64,000 bases of DNA from positions 62,001 to 126,000 of the forward strand of contig CAWCJL010000008.1 of assembly GCA_963795775.1 (NCBI GenBank), read 5' to 3'. The notes beneath the pieces were generated by a model that worked only from the letters and a program-made list of their open reading frames with translations, was not told where the DNA came from and ran no database searches. How positions within the stretch are numbered: position 1 is the stretch's first letter; each line of letters opens with the position of its first letter. The position numbers and the translations under genes were made by a program. This document shows, piece after piece, positions 27,273-35,583 of this stretch. The stretch is from CAWCJL01 sp963795775 (GTDB lineage Bacteria > Acidobacteriota > Terriglobia > Terriglobales > Acidobacteriaceae).

Positions 27273-27998
27273 ATGCCGCGTCTATACGACGAAGCTTCCA
27301 TGAGCACCTACGAAGGACAACTCGCCGGTTTCCTCTCTCCGGACCCCCTGGCGGCCCCGCTGCCGGAGAGATCCGGAGCACAAGAGACTACCTCCGCGGA
27401 CGTGGATGCGGCTATAACCGCGCTGGTGCACGAGTACTCTCAGACCCTGTATCGCGTGGCCTTCTCCGTGGTGCGGAATGCCGCCGAAGCCGAGGATATG
27501 GTGCAGGAGACCTTTCTGCGCGTGCTGCGCCATCGCAACCGCCTGCCCGAGATTCGCGACGCGCGCGTGTGGCTGGTACGCATCACCTGGAATTTGGTGC
27601 TGGACCGCAAGCGCCGCAGCAAGACGCGGCCCGAGAATGAGGACATCGCGGACCTGGTCCGCATCCTGCCGGCAAACGGAATGAGCGCCGATACGGCGCT
27701 GATCGCGGCCCAGCGCCATGCACGCGTCCTCGGCATGATTGACGAGCTCCCGCGCAAGGAACGCGAGGTGCTGCTGCTTTCGGCAATCGAAGAGCTGAGT
27801 TCGACCGAAATTGCCACCGTTTTGAAAACGACGGAATCCACCGTGCGCTCGCGCCTCTTCCGGGCGCGCCGCGCCCTTGCCGCGATGCTGGCGAAGGTGG
27901 ATCCCGCAGCGGCCGGGGCACGCTCGGCTACAGCCAAGGCGCAGCCGCGCACGCAAGCGGACGGGCACAGCTCGCTAGAGCAGGAGGCTTCGCGATGA
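27273..27998 (+). CDS. ECF-type RNA polymerase sigma factor
   Basis: Sigma region 2 is seen at about residues 52-90 (TLYRVAFSVVRNAAEAEDMV then FLRVLRHRN) and region 4 near 157-205 (LPRKEREVLLLSAIEELSST, then TTESTVRSRLFRARRAL), with no region 1.1 or 3, as in extracytoplasmic-function sigmas. The N-terminus is uncertain: ATG at 27273 or 27300. A 30-residue Ala-rich tail follows region 4. The stop overlaps the next start (ATGA), and that next gene looks like its membrane anti-sigma partner. The signal sensed is unknown. Confidence 0.88.
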   Translation: MPRLYDEASMSTYEGQLAGFLSPDPLAAPLPERSGAQETTSADVDAAITALVHEYSQTLYRVAFSVVRNAAEAEDMVQETFLRVLRHRNRLPEIRDARVWLVRITWNLVLDRKRRSKTRPENEDIADLVRILPANGMSADTALIAAQRHARVLGMIDELPRKEREVLLLSAIEELSSTEIATVLKTTESTVRSRLFRARRALAAMLAKVDPAAAGARSATAKAQPRTQADGHSSLEQEASR

Positions 27999-28465
27999 GC
28001 GCCCTGCCTGCCCGTCGCCCAGAGGAAGAACCGTCGCAATTGGACGAGACACTCGCGCTCTTGGCGCAGGAGCGCCCTCGGCCGGGGCTGGAGCGCCGCA
28101 TGCTGGCACAGCTCGCCTACGCGCGGATGGAGCGGCCGTCATGGCTGCGCCGCGCCACCGCCCCGCAGCACATGAAGCCAGTGCTGTGCCTGGCCGCAGT
28201 CGCGCTGTTCTCCATCGCTGGCCTTGAGTACTACGGCGCCCATCAGCGTCCGGAGTTCCGGCCTGCACACGCGCCGATTCAGACCATGTCACAGGGCGTG
28301 GCCGCTGCGGGCCGGGTTGCCGTGGCGCAGAAGCCGATTCACCCCTCGCTGCGTCTGCGTGGTCGGCGACCGCGTGCCGGCCGCGGACAGCATGGTCGCG
28401 TGCTCCTGGCGCCCGGCGCCACCGCGGCGACCCATCGCAACCTGCGCCTCGTTCCCGCTCGTTAA
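27995..28465 (+). CDS. probable membrane anti-sigma factor
   Basis: It overlaps the sigma gene by four bases. The 156-residue protein has a soluble N-terminus of about 60 residues with a DETLALLAQERPRPGLERRM helix, one membrane helix near residues 62-80 (VLCLAAVALFSIAGLEYY) and a very basic Arg/Gly-rich exterior tail. That layout, rather than any clear ASD or zinc motif, is the reason for the call. The basic tail has poor coding character, and a frame error near the C-terminus cannot be excluded. Confidence 0.55.
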   Translation: MSALPARRPEEEPSQLDETLALLAQERPRPGLERRMLAQLAYARMERPSWLRRATAPQHMKPVLCLAAVALFSIAGLEYYGAHQRPEFRPAHAPIQTMSQGVAAAGRVAVAQKPIHPSLRLRGRRPRAGRGQHGRVLLAPGATAATHRNLRLVPAR

Positions 28466-28509
28466 ACGGTCATTACGGCCATGCTGCTCTGCTCCCTGCC
28501 CCGACGTTC

Positions 28510-29370
28510 ATGCTGAAGGCCGCTTCTCCCCGTATAGCAGCGGCCCGCTGGCTGCTATGCGCGCTGGCCGGCGCATGCCCGTTGCAGGCCAGCCCGGCCA
28601 GTGATCCCGGCCCGCCGGACGTGACCACGCTTCTGCGCCAGGTCGAAGCGCACCAGGCGCAGCTCGACCGCGTCCGCGAAGATTACACCTACCACGAGGT
28701 CCAGACTCTTACCGTGGTCGACAACAAGGGCAAGGTGCGCCGGTATGACAGCAAGGAGAAGTACGTCTTCTTTGTGCGCGGACACCAGATCCAGGAGCTG
28801 ATCGGCCGCGACGGCAAGCCGCTGAGCGCGGACGAGGCGAAGAAGGAGCAGGAACGCGCTACCCGCGAAGCGAAGAAGTACGCCAGCGCGCCCGAAGGCC
28901 TCGCGGACCGCGACGAGATCTCCGTCTCCCGCCTGTTGCAGATCGTGACCTTTTCGCATCCGCGGCGCGTCATGGAGGGCGGCCGGAGCACTATCGCGGT
29001 AGATTTTGTCGGCGATCCGCATGCCAAGACCAGCGGCCGCAACGAAGACGCGATCAAGCGTGTCCGCGGCACGGTGTGGGTGGATGAGGCGGCGCGGGAA
29101 GTGTCCCACATGGACGCGGTGTTCGACAGCAATCTGCACATCGGCTGGGGCGTGCTCGCCGTGCTTGAAAAGGGCAGCACGTTCTCGTTCCGCCAAGGGC
29201 TGGTGCACAACGAGGTCTGGCTTCCGACAGCCATGGTCGGGCACTTCGACGGCAAGGCGATGGTGTTTGTAGGCTTCCACGCGAACCTTGCGATCCGCTA
29301 CGACGACTACCGCAAGTTCGGCGCGGAAGCGACCGAGCTACCCGGGGCCACTACCGCAGAAGCCCACTGA
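28510..29370 (+). CDS. exported hypothetical protein of the sigma-factor operon
   Basis: A signal peptide ends near residue 30 (CPLQASPA). The mature part of about 255 residues begins with a helix (TTLLRQVEAHQAQLDRVRED) and continues as alternating beta strands (HEVQTLTVVDNKGKVRRYDS, GTVWVDEAAREVSHMDAVFD), a pattern like the open half-barrel of LolA/outer-membrane lipoprotein-sorting relatives. That fold is my inference. It is the third gene of the sigma/anti-sigma operon, 44 bases after the anti-sigma gene, so it may be an envelope factor controlled by or feeding the sigma response. Confidence 0.65.
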   Translation: MLKAASPRIAAARWLLCALAGACPLQASPASDPGPPDVTTLLRQVEAHQAQLDRVREDYTYHEVQTLTVVDNKGKVRRYDSKEKYVFFVRGHQIQELIGRDGKPLSADEAKKEQERATREAKKYASAPEGLADRDEISVSRLLQIVTFSHPRRVMEGGRSTIAVDFVGDPHAKTSGRNEDAIKRVRGTVWVDEAAREVSHMDAVFDSNLHIGWGVLAVLEKGSTFSFRQGLVHNEVWLPTAMVGHFDGKAMVFVGFHANLAIRYDDYRKFGAEATELPGATTAEAH

Positions 29371-29444
29371 CTGTTACGAATATCGGCCGCTATCCCCTGG
29401 GCGCACGGGTAGATGGGGTTCCGGCAAAGTTAGCAGTGCTATCT

Positions 29445-31472
29445 CTAGACAACACTGGCGACCGCTCCAGTCCAGTCCAGCGTCAATACGGTGATATCGT
29501 CCTGCTGGCCAAAGCGTTGCGCTGACTCGGCAATCTCCTGGGCAGACATCCGGCTTGTCCTGCGTGCGCGCTCAAAGCCGAAGAGCTCGCCGTCCTTACC
29601 GCGGGCCTCGATCACGCCATCGGACATGAAGGTGACCCGCTGGTCCGGCAGAAGCACCGAGCGGCATTGCTCGTAGGGAAAGTCGGGTAGCACGCCCAGC
29701 GGCAGGTCCGACGGACAGGCGAGCTCTTCCCCATCCACATAGGGCGGAAGATGGCCGGCATTGGCGACCGTGAGGACGCCTTCGCGCGAGATATGGACGC
29801 ACAGGCAGGTGATGAAGCTGTCTTCCGTCGTCGGCACGAGTTGCTGATTCAGTCGCGTCAGCAGCATGGCAGGTTCCAGTTCCTCCTGTGCTAGCGAACG
29901 GATTGCACCCACAGCTACGGTGCCCAGCATGGCGGCCTGGAGCCCCTTTCCGCTCACGTCCCCGATCACCACCAGCAGCCCGGCGTCCCCTTGCGCAATC
30001 ACCTGGTAGAAGTCGCCGCCGACCTCCTCGGCAGAAAGATACGCGGCTTCGGTATGGAACCCGGAAAGCCTCGGCAACTCCGCCGGCACCAGCCGCTGCT
30101 GCACATGCCGCGCGGCGGTGAGCGAAGCGGAGAGCCTCTCCTCTTCCTTGCTGATGCGAGCGAAGCGGCAGATCAGGACACCGGAGATGCCGAGGTACCA
30201 GATGAGATTCGTAAGGTCGTCCAGCGTCACGGGGAACGGACTCGAGAAGAGTGTCAGGGCACTGAAATCGAATGCTGCAACCACATCTTTTTCGAGCGCA
30301 TGCAAGAGCCAATCCGTGGAAGAAAGCCAGACCAGCGCAATGAACAGCGTCACCGGCCAGAAAAGGAGTCGGGCATCCGGCTTTTCAGCGCGCCAGGCCT
30401 GCGCCATCAGCATAACCACCGAAACGCTGTAGATGCTGACTCCCGCCCAGTCACACGCCGCAAAGGCCGCCACCGGACGTACACCGACGTACAGAAAATA
30501 CCCGAACAGGATGAGCAGTGAAGCGGGGAAGATGATGTATATCGATGGCCTTGGCCGCATTTTCACGAATGCCAGGTAGAAGAGCGCGGCCGTGATGAAC
30601 TCCAGGAATCGGAGGACCGCCATCAAGGCAGCTCCCCAAACCAACGGCACACCCATATGCGCCAGAACGAGCCAGGGCAGGAAGTTGGCTGGGAGCAGGC
30701 ACATGATCCCAAACCAGAGATACATTCTCTCGGTGCGGCGCAGCAGATAAAGCAGCAGACTGGCCAGGCCTGCAAGCACCTCGATAACGTACACCGTGTA
30801 TTGGCCACCGAGCTGGAACAGGTCATCTCGCTTATGGTTCTCGAACCAGACGTTGATGGCTGGCGAATGTCCGGCGTATGGCGCGCCATGCGGACCACCT
30901 GCCGCGGCGACCCGCAGGTGAGATTGCCGCCACACCCGAAGCGCTAGCCATACAGGATGCGGCTGTGGCATTGCCTGTGCAGGCACGGTGAAAAGGCGCC
31001 TGCCCCCTACGATCCTCCGCGCGTCTGGCGGCATGTTGCCGACCTGTGCGATCGCTCGCCCGTTTGCGTAGAGTTCGTAGGTGGACTCGATGTAAGGCAG
31101 CGCAATCAGGAAGGACGAAACTCCCGGGCCGACGATCACCTGGAATCTGTACCAGGCCACTCCGCTCAGCGTCGGATAGCCCTGCTGGTTCCAGCCCTGA
31201 TCCGAGCGCAGCAGTGCCCACTTAGAGTCGTCGAATCCCGGTTGGGCCCAGAGCGGAACGCCTCTGGCCGTGCCTGCGGTCTTCCCCAGCAGGTCGGGCG
31301 AGTCCCCCGGATGAAAACGCCACTTACCCGTCAGCGAGGTAACGGGCTCGCGTTGTTTTTGAAGGTTGAATACCTGTGCCCGGGCTCCGGGCACATTTGC
31401 TGTGGACAGGATGCCCAGGAGTAGAAACAGAATGGCGGCCGCCGAGAGGGGTTGAGTGCGACTCGCCACCAT
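29445..31472 (-). CDS. membrane sensor PP2C (SpoIIE-type) phosphatase with exterior jelly-roll domain
   Basis: A signal peptide (ending PGARAQ) precedes an extracytoplasmic domain of about 160 residues resembling the sugar-binding jelly-roll of GH2 enzymes and 7TMR-DISM receptors (GKWRFHPGD, FDDSKWALL, GVAWYRFQV, YELYANGRAIAQVG). About seven membrane helices follow (residues 222-440), then a short coiled coil and a SpoIIE/RsbU PP2C domain with GGDFYQVI, VIGDVSGKGLQAAML, MSDGVIEARG and DDITVLTL carrying the metal-binding Asp residues. It should dephosphorylate a STAS antagonist on an outside signal. Fourth gene of the module, 14 bases after the STAS gene. Confidence 0.88.
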   Translation of the reverse strand: MVASRTQPLSAAAILFLLLGILSTANVPGARAQVFNLQKQREPVTSLTGKWRFHPGDSPDLLGKTAGTARGVPLWAQPGFDDSKWALLRSDQGWNQQGYPTLSGVAWYRFQVIVGPGVSSFLIALPYIESTYELYANGRAIAQVGNMPPDARRIVGGRRLFTVPAQAMPQPHPVWLALRVWRQSHLRVAAAGGPHGAPYAGHSPAINVWFENHKRDDLFQLGGQYTVYVIEVLAGLASLLLYLLRRTERMYLWFGIMCLLPANFLPWLVLAHMGVPLVWGAALMAVLRFLEFITAALFYLAFVKMRPRPSIYIIFPASLLILFGYFLYVGVRPVAAFAACDWAGVSIYSVSVVMLMAQAWRAEKPDARLLFWPVTLFIALVWLSSTDWLLHALEKDVVAAFDFSALTLFSSPFPVTLDDLTNLIWYLGISGVLICRFARISKEEERLSASLTAARHVQQRLVPAELPRLSGFHTEAAYLSAEEVGGDFYQVIAQGDAGLLVVIGDVSGKGLQAAMLGTVAVGAIRSLAQEELEPAMLLTRLNQQLVPTTEDSFITCLCVHISREGVLTVANAGHLPPYVDGEELACPSDLPLGVLPDFPYEQCRSVLLPDQRVTFMSDGVIEARGKDGELFGFERARRTSRMSAQEIAESAQRFGQQDDITVLTLDWTGAVASVV

Positions 31473-31486
31473 GGTTCTTCGAGGCC

Positions 31487-31858
31487 CTAAGCCGCGGCTG
31501 CCGCAGAGGCCCTGGCCGACATTTCATCCGGGTGGAGGCTGGCGTACTTGGTGATGCCCACCATGGTGAAAACCTTCTGGAAATGCGGTGTGAGTCCGAA
31601 AACCGACACACACTGTCCCGCCTTCCTGGCCTCGATCATTAGCTGGATCACAAGCGCAATCCCGCTGGAGTTGATGTAATCCACCTTGGAAAAATCGAGC
31701 AGCACGGCCCGCGCATTGTTGCGATCGAGACGGCTATAGGTGCCCAGCACCGCATCGCGCGAGGTGGAGGAGATGTCCCCGGAAAAACGGAGCACTGCCA
31801 TCGGCATCTCGGCCCGGTCTTTTACCATCTCGACGACAGCCTTGGTTTCCGTTTGCAT
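31487..31858 (-). CDS. STAS-domain anti-sigma factor antagonist (SpoIIAA/RsbV type)
   Basis: The 123-residue protein is a single STAS domain. The phosphorylation site is in VDYINSSGIALVIQL, where the family's Ser lies right before G-I. In partner switching the unphosphorylated form binds the RsbW-like kinase and frees its sigma factor or other client. It starts one base after the kinase stop and is followed by the membrane phosphatase. A short Ala-rich tail ends the protein. Role is firm at the family level; the final target is unknown. Confidence 0.9.
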   Translation of the reverse strand: MQTETKAVVEMVKDRAEMPMAVLRFSGDISSTSRDAVLGTYSRLDRNNARAVLLDFSKVDYINSSGIALVIQLMIEARKAGQCVSVFGLTPHFQKVFTMVGITKYASLHPDEMSARASAAAAA

Positions 31859-31859
31859 C

Positions 31860-32306
31860 TCAGCGTCTCTCCTTCTTCAAGCGAATCATGAGACGGGCAT
31901 AGCTCTTGCCCGTATCTGAGCCCGGAACCCATTCTGCTTCATCCACCAGCGCCTGGATCAGAAACATCCCCATACCGCGTGGATCTTCATCGCCCAGCAT
32001 TTTGCGATCGATATCGGGCAGCGCGGGGCGATGGTCCATGCCGGACCCTTCGTCCACCACGCGTACTTCGAGCCGTTCGTCGTCCACGGAGAGAAACACG
32101 CCGACGGAAAGCTGGTCATCGAGGTGATTCCCATGCTCGATGGCATTGATGCAGGCCTCGGCAATCGCGGTCTTGAGATCTTCTACCCGGTCTTCCGTGA
32201 AGCCCATGAGCTTGGCAACACTGGCTGCCGTGCTCATGGCCACCTTCTCGTATCCCATGCGAGAGGGCAGTTTCACTTCGACACATGTTTGCTCGCTCAA
32301 TTCCAA
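31860..32306 (-). CDS. RsbW/SpoIIAB-like serine kinase (GHKL ATPase)
   Basis: The GHKL ATP-binding fold is complete: N box EACINAIEHGNH, G1 box VVDEGSGMD, G2 box DPRGMGMFLIQALVD. The 148-residue size matches anti-sigma kinases that phosphorylate STAS antagonists. The start appears to be TTG at 32306, four bases after an AGGAGG that lies within the end of the upstream phosphatase gene; a second TTG at 32300 is possible. It overlaps the phosphatase gene by ten bases, so the two are co-translated. Confidence 0.88.
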   Translation of the reverse strand: MELSEQTCVEVKLPSRMGYEKVAMSTAASVAKLMGFTEDRVEDLKTAIAEACINAIEHGNHLDDQLSVGVFLSVDDERLEVRVVDEGSGMDHRPALPDIDRKMLGDEDPRGMGMFLIQALVDEAEWVPGSDTGKSYARLMIRLKKERR

Positions 32307-33532
32307 TCACCCTCCTGAGCTCCGCGGTGAGAGTCCGCACAGGGCCAGCGGCAGACAGCCAATGCTGTCATATCATCCGCCTGCGGGGTGCCACCAGAGA
32401 AATCGGCGACCGCCTGCCACAGCCTTCCCAAAGCGGTCTCACAATCGCAATCGTGGCAGGCGCGGTAGCAGTCCAGCAGCCGTTCTTCGCCGAACTCCTC
32501 GTCGCCGGAGTCGAAAACTTCCGTCAAACCGTCGCTGTAAAGCAGTAGACGCGAGCCCGGAGGAAAGGGGTGAGTTTCCGCTGTGTACTCCATGCCCGGC
32601 AGCATGCCGATCGGCGGACCGCTGGCCTGCAGCATGCAGACGGTGTCGTCGCCATTGGACGTGCTTTCGGACTCGGCCTTCGACAGAATCAGCATGCCCG
32701 GGTTATGTCCCGCGTTGACGACCTCAAGCGTGTTCGCTCCCGGATCCAGCCGCACCAGGATGGCAGTCACATACTTCCGCCGGGCTTCGGCGCCCTCGCT
32801 CCAGTGCTGTTGGTTCATGCGTACCGCAATCTCCGCCAAAGGCAGCTCGGCCAGCGCCATGGCCCGAAAGGCCGCGCGAAACGCGGTGCTGACGATGGCC
32901 GAAGCCAGTCCCTTACCTGCCACGTCGGCCACGATGATGGTCTGTGCGCCGCTTGGCAGAGAAAGGATATCGGCATAGTCTCCCCCCACTTCAAAGCATG
33001 TTGTGGAGCGGAGTGCCAGCCCGTAGCCCGGGACCTCCGGCATGCGGGCCGGAAGCAGGCTGCGCTGCAGCGCCCGGGCGGCATCCAGGTCCTGCTGCAC
33101 CCGCGCCCACTCCACGTCGCGCTCGTGAAAGCGCGCATTTTGCACCGCAACCGCGGTTTGCAGCGCCAGCCCTTCGAGAAAATCCTGCTCCGACATGCTC
33201 AGCGGGCGCGTGCAGGCGATGACCATGTCTCCCACGGAGGTGCCATTCGCGCCCTGCAATGGAAAGGAGGAGCAGCCGGTCCAGGGCTCGGGCGGCATGG
33301 TGCCGTATTGCAGGCGCGGCGAGGTGACCGCCGCCCCGTCCACTTCCAGCTCGCGTACGGCGATCCGCAGCGCCGTCATCAGCACGCCATGGAGCGAAAT
33401 CGTGCCATGCACCTGTCGCGACGCTTCGAGCAATGCCTGCAGCCGCGCGATCTGCTGCAGCATGGCCAACGGCTCGTCCGCTTCCTCGGAAGCGCCGGCC
33501 GGTGCAGGAATGTAATTCTCGGCTAGGTCCAT
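32297..33532 (-). CDS. GAF-domain PP2C (RsbU-type) phosphatase
   Basis: The ATG at 33532 follows GGAGGTG and gives 411 residues; the frame is open 15 codons further. A leading coiled coil (LQQIARLQALLEASRQVHG) and a GAF-like domain (about residues 45-150) precede the PP2C domain, which has EVGGDYADIL, VADVAGKGLASAIV, LYSDGLTEVFDS and the closing ADDMTALAV. It has no membrane segment, so it should act on a cytoplasmic signal, in contrast to the membrane phosphatase three genes downstream. It is the first gene of the module. Confidence 0.88.
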   Translation of the reverse strand: MDLAENYIPAPAGASEEADEPLAMLQQIARLQALLEASRQVHGTISLHGVLMTALRIAVRELEVDGAAVTSPRLQYGTMPPEPWTGCSSFPLQGANGTSVGDMVIACTRPLSMSEQDFLEGLALQTAVAVQNARFHERDVEWARVQQDLDAARALQRSLLPARMPEVPGYGLALRSTTCFEVGGDYADILSLPSGAQTIIVADVAGKGLASAIVSTAFRAAFRAMALAELPLAEIAVRMNQQHWSEGAEARRKYVTAILVRLDPGANTLEVVNAGHNPGMLILSKAESESTSNGDDTVCMLQASGPPIGMLPGMEYTAETHPFPPGSRLLLYSDGLTEVFDSGDEEFGEERLLDCYRACHDCDCETALGRLWQAVADFSGGTPQADDMTALAVCRWPCADSHRGAQEGDWN

Positions 33533-33637
33533 ACCACCTCCGGGCGGGTATCGGAAGTCTACACCCGGCACTTTCACCTGCGGCGCTTATCCTTTCCATC
33601 CCTCCCGGGTCAGCCGCGGAAGCGGCACCAGCTTGCG

Positions 33638-34492
33638 TTATTGCAATCCCAATGTCCCCATGGGCCCCGGCCATCGGGCATCACTTGCCGACGATGTCTT
33701 ATCCTTCCCCCAGGTCCAGTACATGCCGGCATAGGCATAGTTTTCCGTCTGGCCCGCAACGGAGTGGCCATAGCAAAACAGAAACTCTTCGCCCGGGTGA
33801 TGCTTGAAATGGTAGTAGCCACCGATGTCGATCATTGCCGAAGACTCGGTCTGCGGCGTCGCAAAGCCCTCGCGCCCATGAGCGAACATCTCGCCGCCTA
33901 GCTCAAGCCGCTCGCCAAACGTGTACTTCAAGAGAAATCCGCCGTATGGGAAGTCGCGGTACCCCGTCTGCGGAACGACGGTTTCCCCGGCACCGCCATC
34001 CAGCAGCCAGTGTCCAACATTCTTTTGCAGCCAGAGGGGGACCCTGTACCAGACCTTCCCCACACCGAGTCCCTTGTCCGAGTTGCCGGTTGGCAGTTCG
34101 AACATGGTAAAAGTGCCGATCTGAGGAATGTACCTGCTCTCCTTGATGAAGGCGATCTTCGCGCCCAGTTCCATATCGATCAGGCCGAACGCGCTGGCGC
34201 CTGTCCCGGCGGGTAGATAGACGGGATTGTTCGATGGGTGAATTGAACCCCAGGGCAGGATGGTGTGCAATTGGACCCTGGGAATGGCGCCCCAGTTGAA
34301 CTCAAAAGCCGGTCCCGTTGCATCGGTTTCCGCCGGGGTCCCGTCTGTGCTGCCGAAAATGTAGAACTCGTAGTGGTGCAAGTCCACCGGCACCGGATCG
34401 TCGATCTGGAAGGGAGGTCCCTGCGCCCAAAGTTTCGACGCAGCAAGTAAAAGCAGGACATTAAAGATCAGCCGCCGATATTTGCCGTTCAT
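33638..34492 (-). CDS. outer-membrane beta-barrel protein, function unknown
   Basis: The ATG at 34492 places a signal peptide (ending SKLWAQG) at the N-terminus; the frame extends 35 codons further without sense. The 284-residue protein alternates short amphipathic strands ending in aromatic residues (FGLIDMELGAKIAFI, GYYHFKHHPGEEFLFCYGHS) and ends with a strand-rich C-terminus, as in small transporter-like barrels. No specific family is clear. It lies on the same strand before the phosphatase module but is separated by about 100 bases. Confidence 0.65.
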   Translation of the reverse strand: MNGKYRRLIFNVLLLLAASKLWAQGPPFQIDDPVPVDLHHYEFYIFGSTDGTPAETDATGPAFEFNWGAIPRVQLHTILPWGSIHPSNNPVYLPAGTGASAFGLIDMELGAKIAFIKESRYIPQIGTFTMFELPTGNSDKGLGVGKVWYRVPLWLQKNVGHWLLDGGAGETVVPQTGYRDFPYGGFLLKYTFGERLELGGEMFAHGREGFATPQTESSAMIDIGGYYHFKHHPGEEFLFCYGHSVAGQTENYAYAGMYWTWGKDKTSSASDARWPGPMGTLGLQ

Positions 34493-34614
34493 CCGCCGCT
34501 TTCCTTCCAGCACTCCGGCAGCATACTCTCCCCACGAGCCTGTCCCTGGACTGGTCGTGGTGGAGGAGCGGTCCCACCGGCTCTGTCGCGATCGCAACCG
34601 GCTATAGTGACGAT

Positions 34615-35583
34615 ATGCCGCCCAGCCAGCCGCACACCCGCACCAGCCAGCGTGTGCTTGCCTATGCCGCCATTTACGGCTTGTGGGGCGGATCGTTTCT
34701 GGCCATCCGGGACATCGTCGCGGTTACGCCACCCTTCTTCTCCGCGGCCTTTCGTTTCGTGCTGGCCGGGCTCGCGCTCTATGGATGGGCGCGGCTGCGC
34801 GGCGGCCCACGCCTGACACGGCGCGAATGGCGGGATTCCGCCCTGATGGGTCTGGTGATGTTTGGCGGAAACTACGCCTGCCTCTTCTGGGCGGAGCAGC
34901 GCATCAACTCCGGCCTGGCCGCAGTGCTGACCGCTATGGTGCCGGTGTGGGTCTTTCTCGGCGAGTGGCTGGTTTTTCATACGCAGCGTCTCACTGTGGC
35001 CACCTTTGGCGGCATTCTTCTGGGCGTCAGCGGGGTGGTGCTGCTGTCGCGATCTTCCATGTTTGGGCCGGGAGCCGGGGTCGGCATGGAGGAGGCAGCC
35101 GGCGTATTGGTGCTGGGGACGCTGTGCTTTTCCGTCGCCTCGCTATGGAGCCGCAAGCTGACGCTCCCGCGGAATCAGCCTTTGCGCGCCGGGGTGCAGA
35201 TGCTGCTTGGCGGCGTCGTGCTCTTCGCTGCCTCCGCTGCGGCGGGCGAGCTCCCTCGCCTGCCTGCCGCGGCACAGGCGTGGCACTGGCACACACTCGG
35301 GTCCTTTCTGTACCTGGTGCTTGCTGCTTCCATCCTGGCCTTTACCGCATATACCTGGCTGCTCCACCACGAATCGACCACGCGGGTGTCCAGCTATGCC
35401 TACGTGAACCCGGTGGTCGCCTTGGCGATCGGCAGCGTGTTCGCCGGGGAGCGCATGAGCGGCGTCGAGTGGGCGGGCACGGCCCTGGTGCTCTTCGGCG
35501 TGTTCGCCACGCTGATGGGCAAGCAGCCGAGAACCGCCGCAGCGCGGCACGCTGAAGCAGCCGGGCAGCTAGCTTCCGACTGA
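34615..35583 (+). CDS. EamA/DMT-family transporter
   Basis: Ten membrane helices form two repeated EamA domains (residues about 12-145 and 160-300). Landmarks are YGLWGGSFLAIRD in the first helix, the AGLALYGWARLRGG connector, and in the second half STTRVSSYAYVNPVVALAIG with FAGERMSGVEWAG, the classic DMT C-terminal signature. Such proteins export amino acids, metabolites or drugs; the cargo is unknown. Its 3' end overlaps the convergent MscS gene by 15 bases. Confidence 0.88.
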   Translation: MPPSQPHTRTSQRVLAYAAIYGLWGGSFLAIRDIVAVTPPFFSAAFRFVLAGLALYGWARLRGGPRLTRREWRDSALMGLVMFGGNYACLFWAEQRINSGLAAVLTAMVPVWVFLGEWLVFHTQRLTVATFGGILLGVSGVVLLSRSSMFGPGAGVGMEEAAGVLVLGTLCFSVASLWSRKLTLPRNQPLRAGVQMLLGGVVLFAASAAAGELPRLPAAAQAWHWHTLGSFLYLVLAASILAFTAYTWLLHHESTTRVSSYAYVNPVVALAIGSVFAGERMSGVEWAGTALVLFGVFATLMGKQPRTAAARHAEAAGQLASD

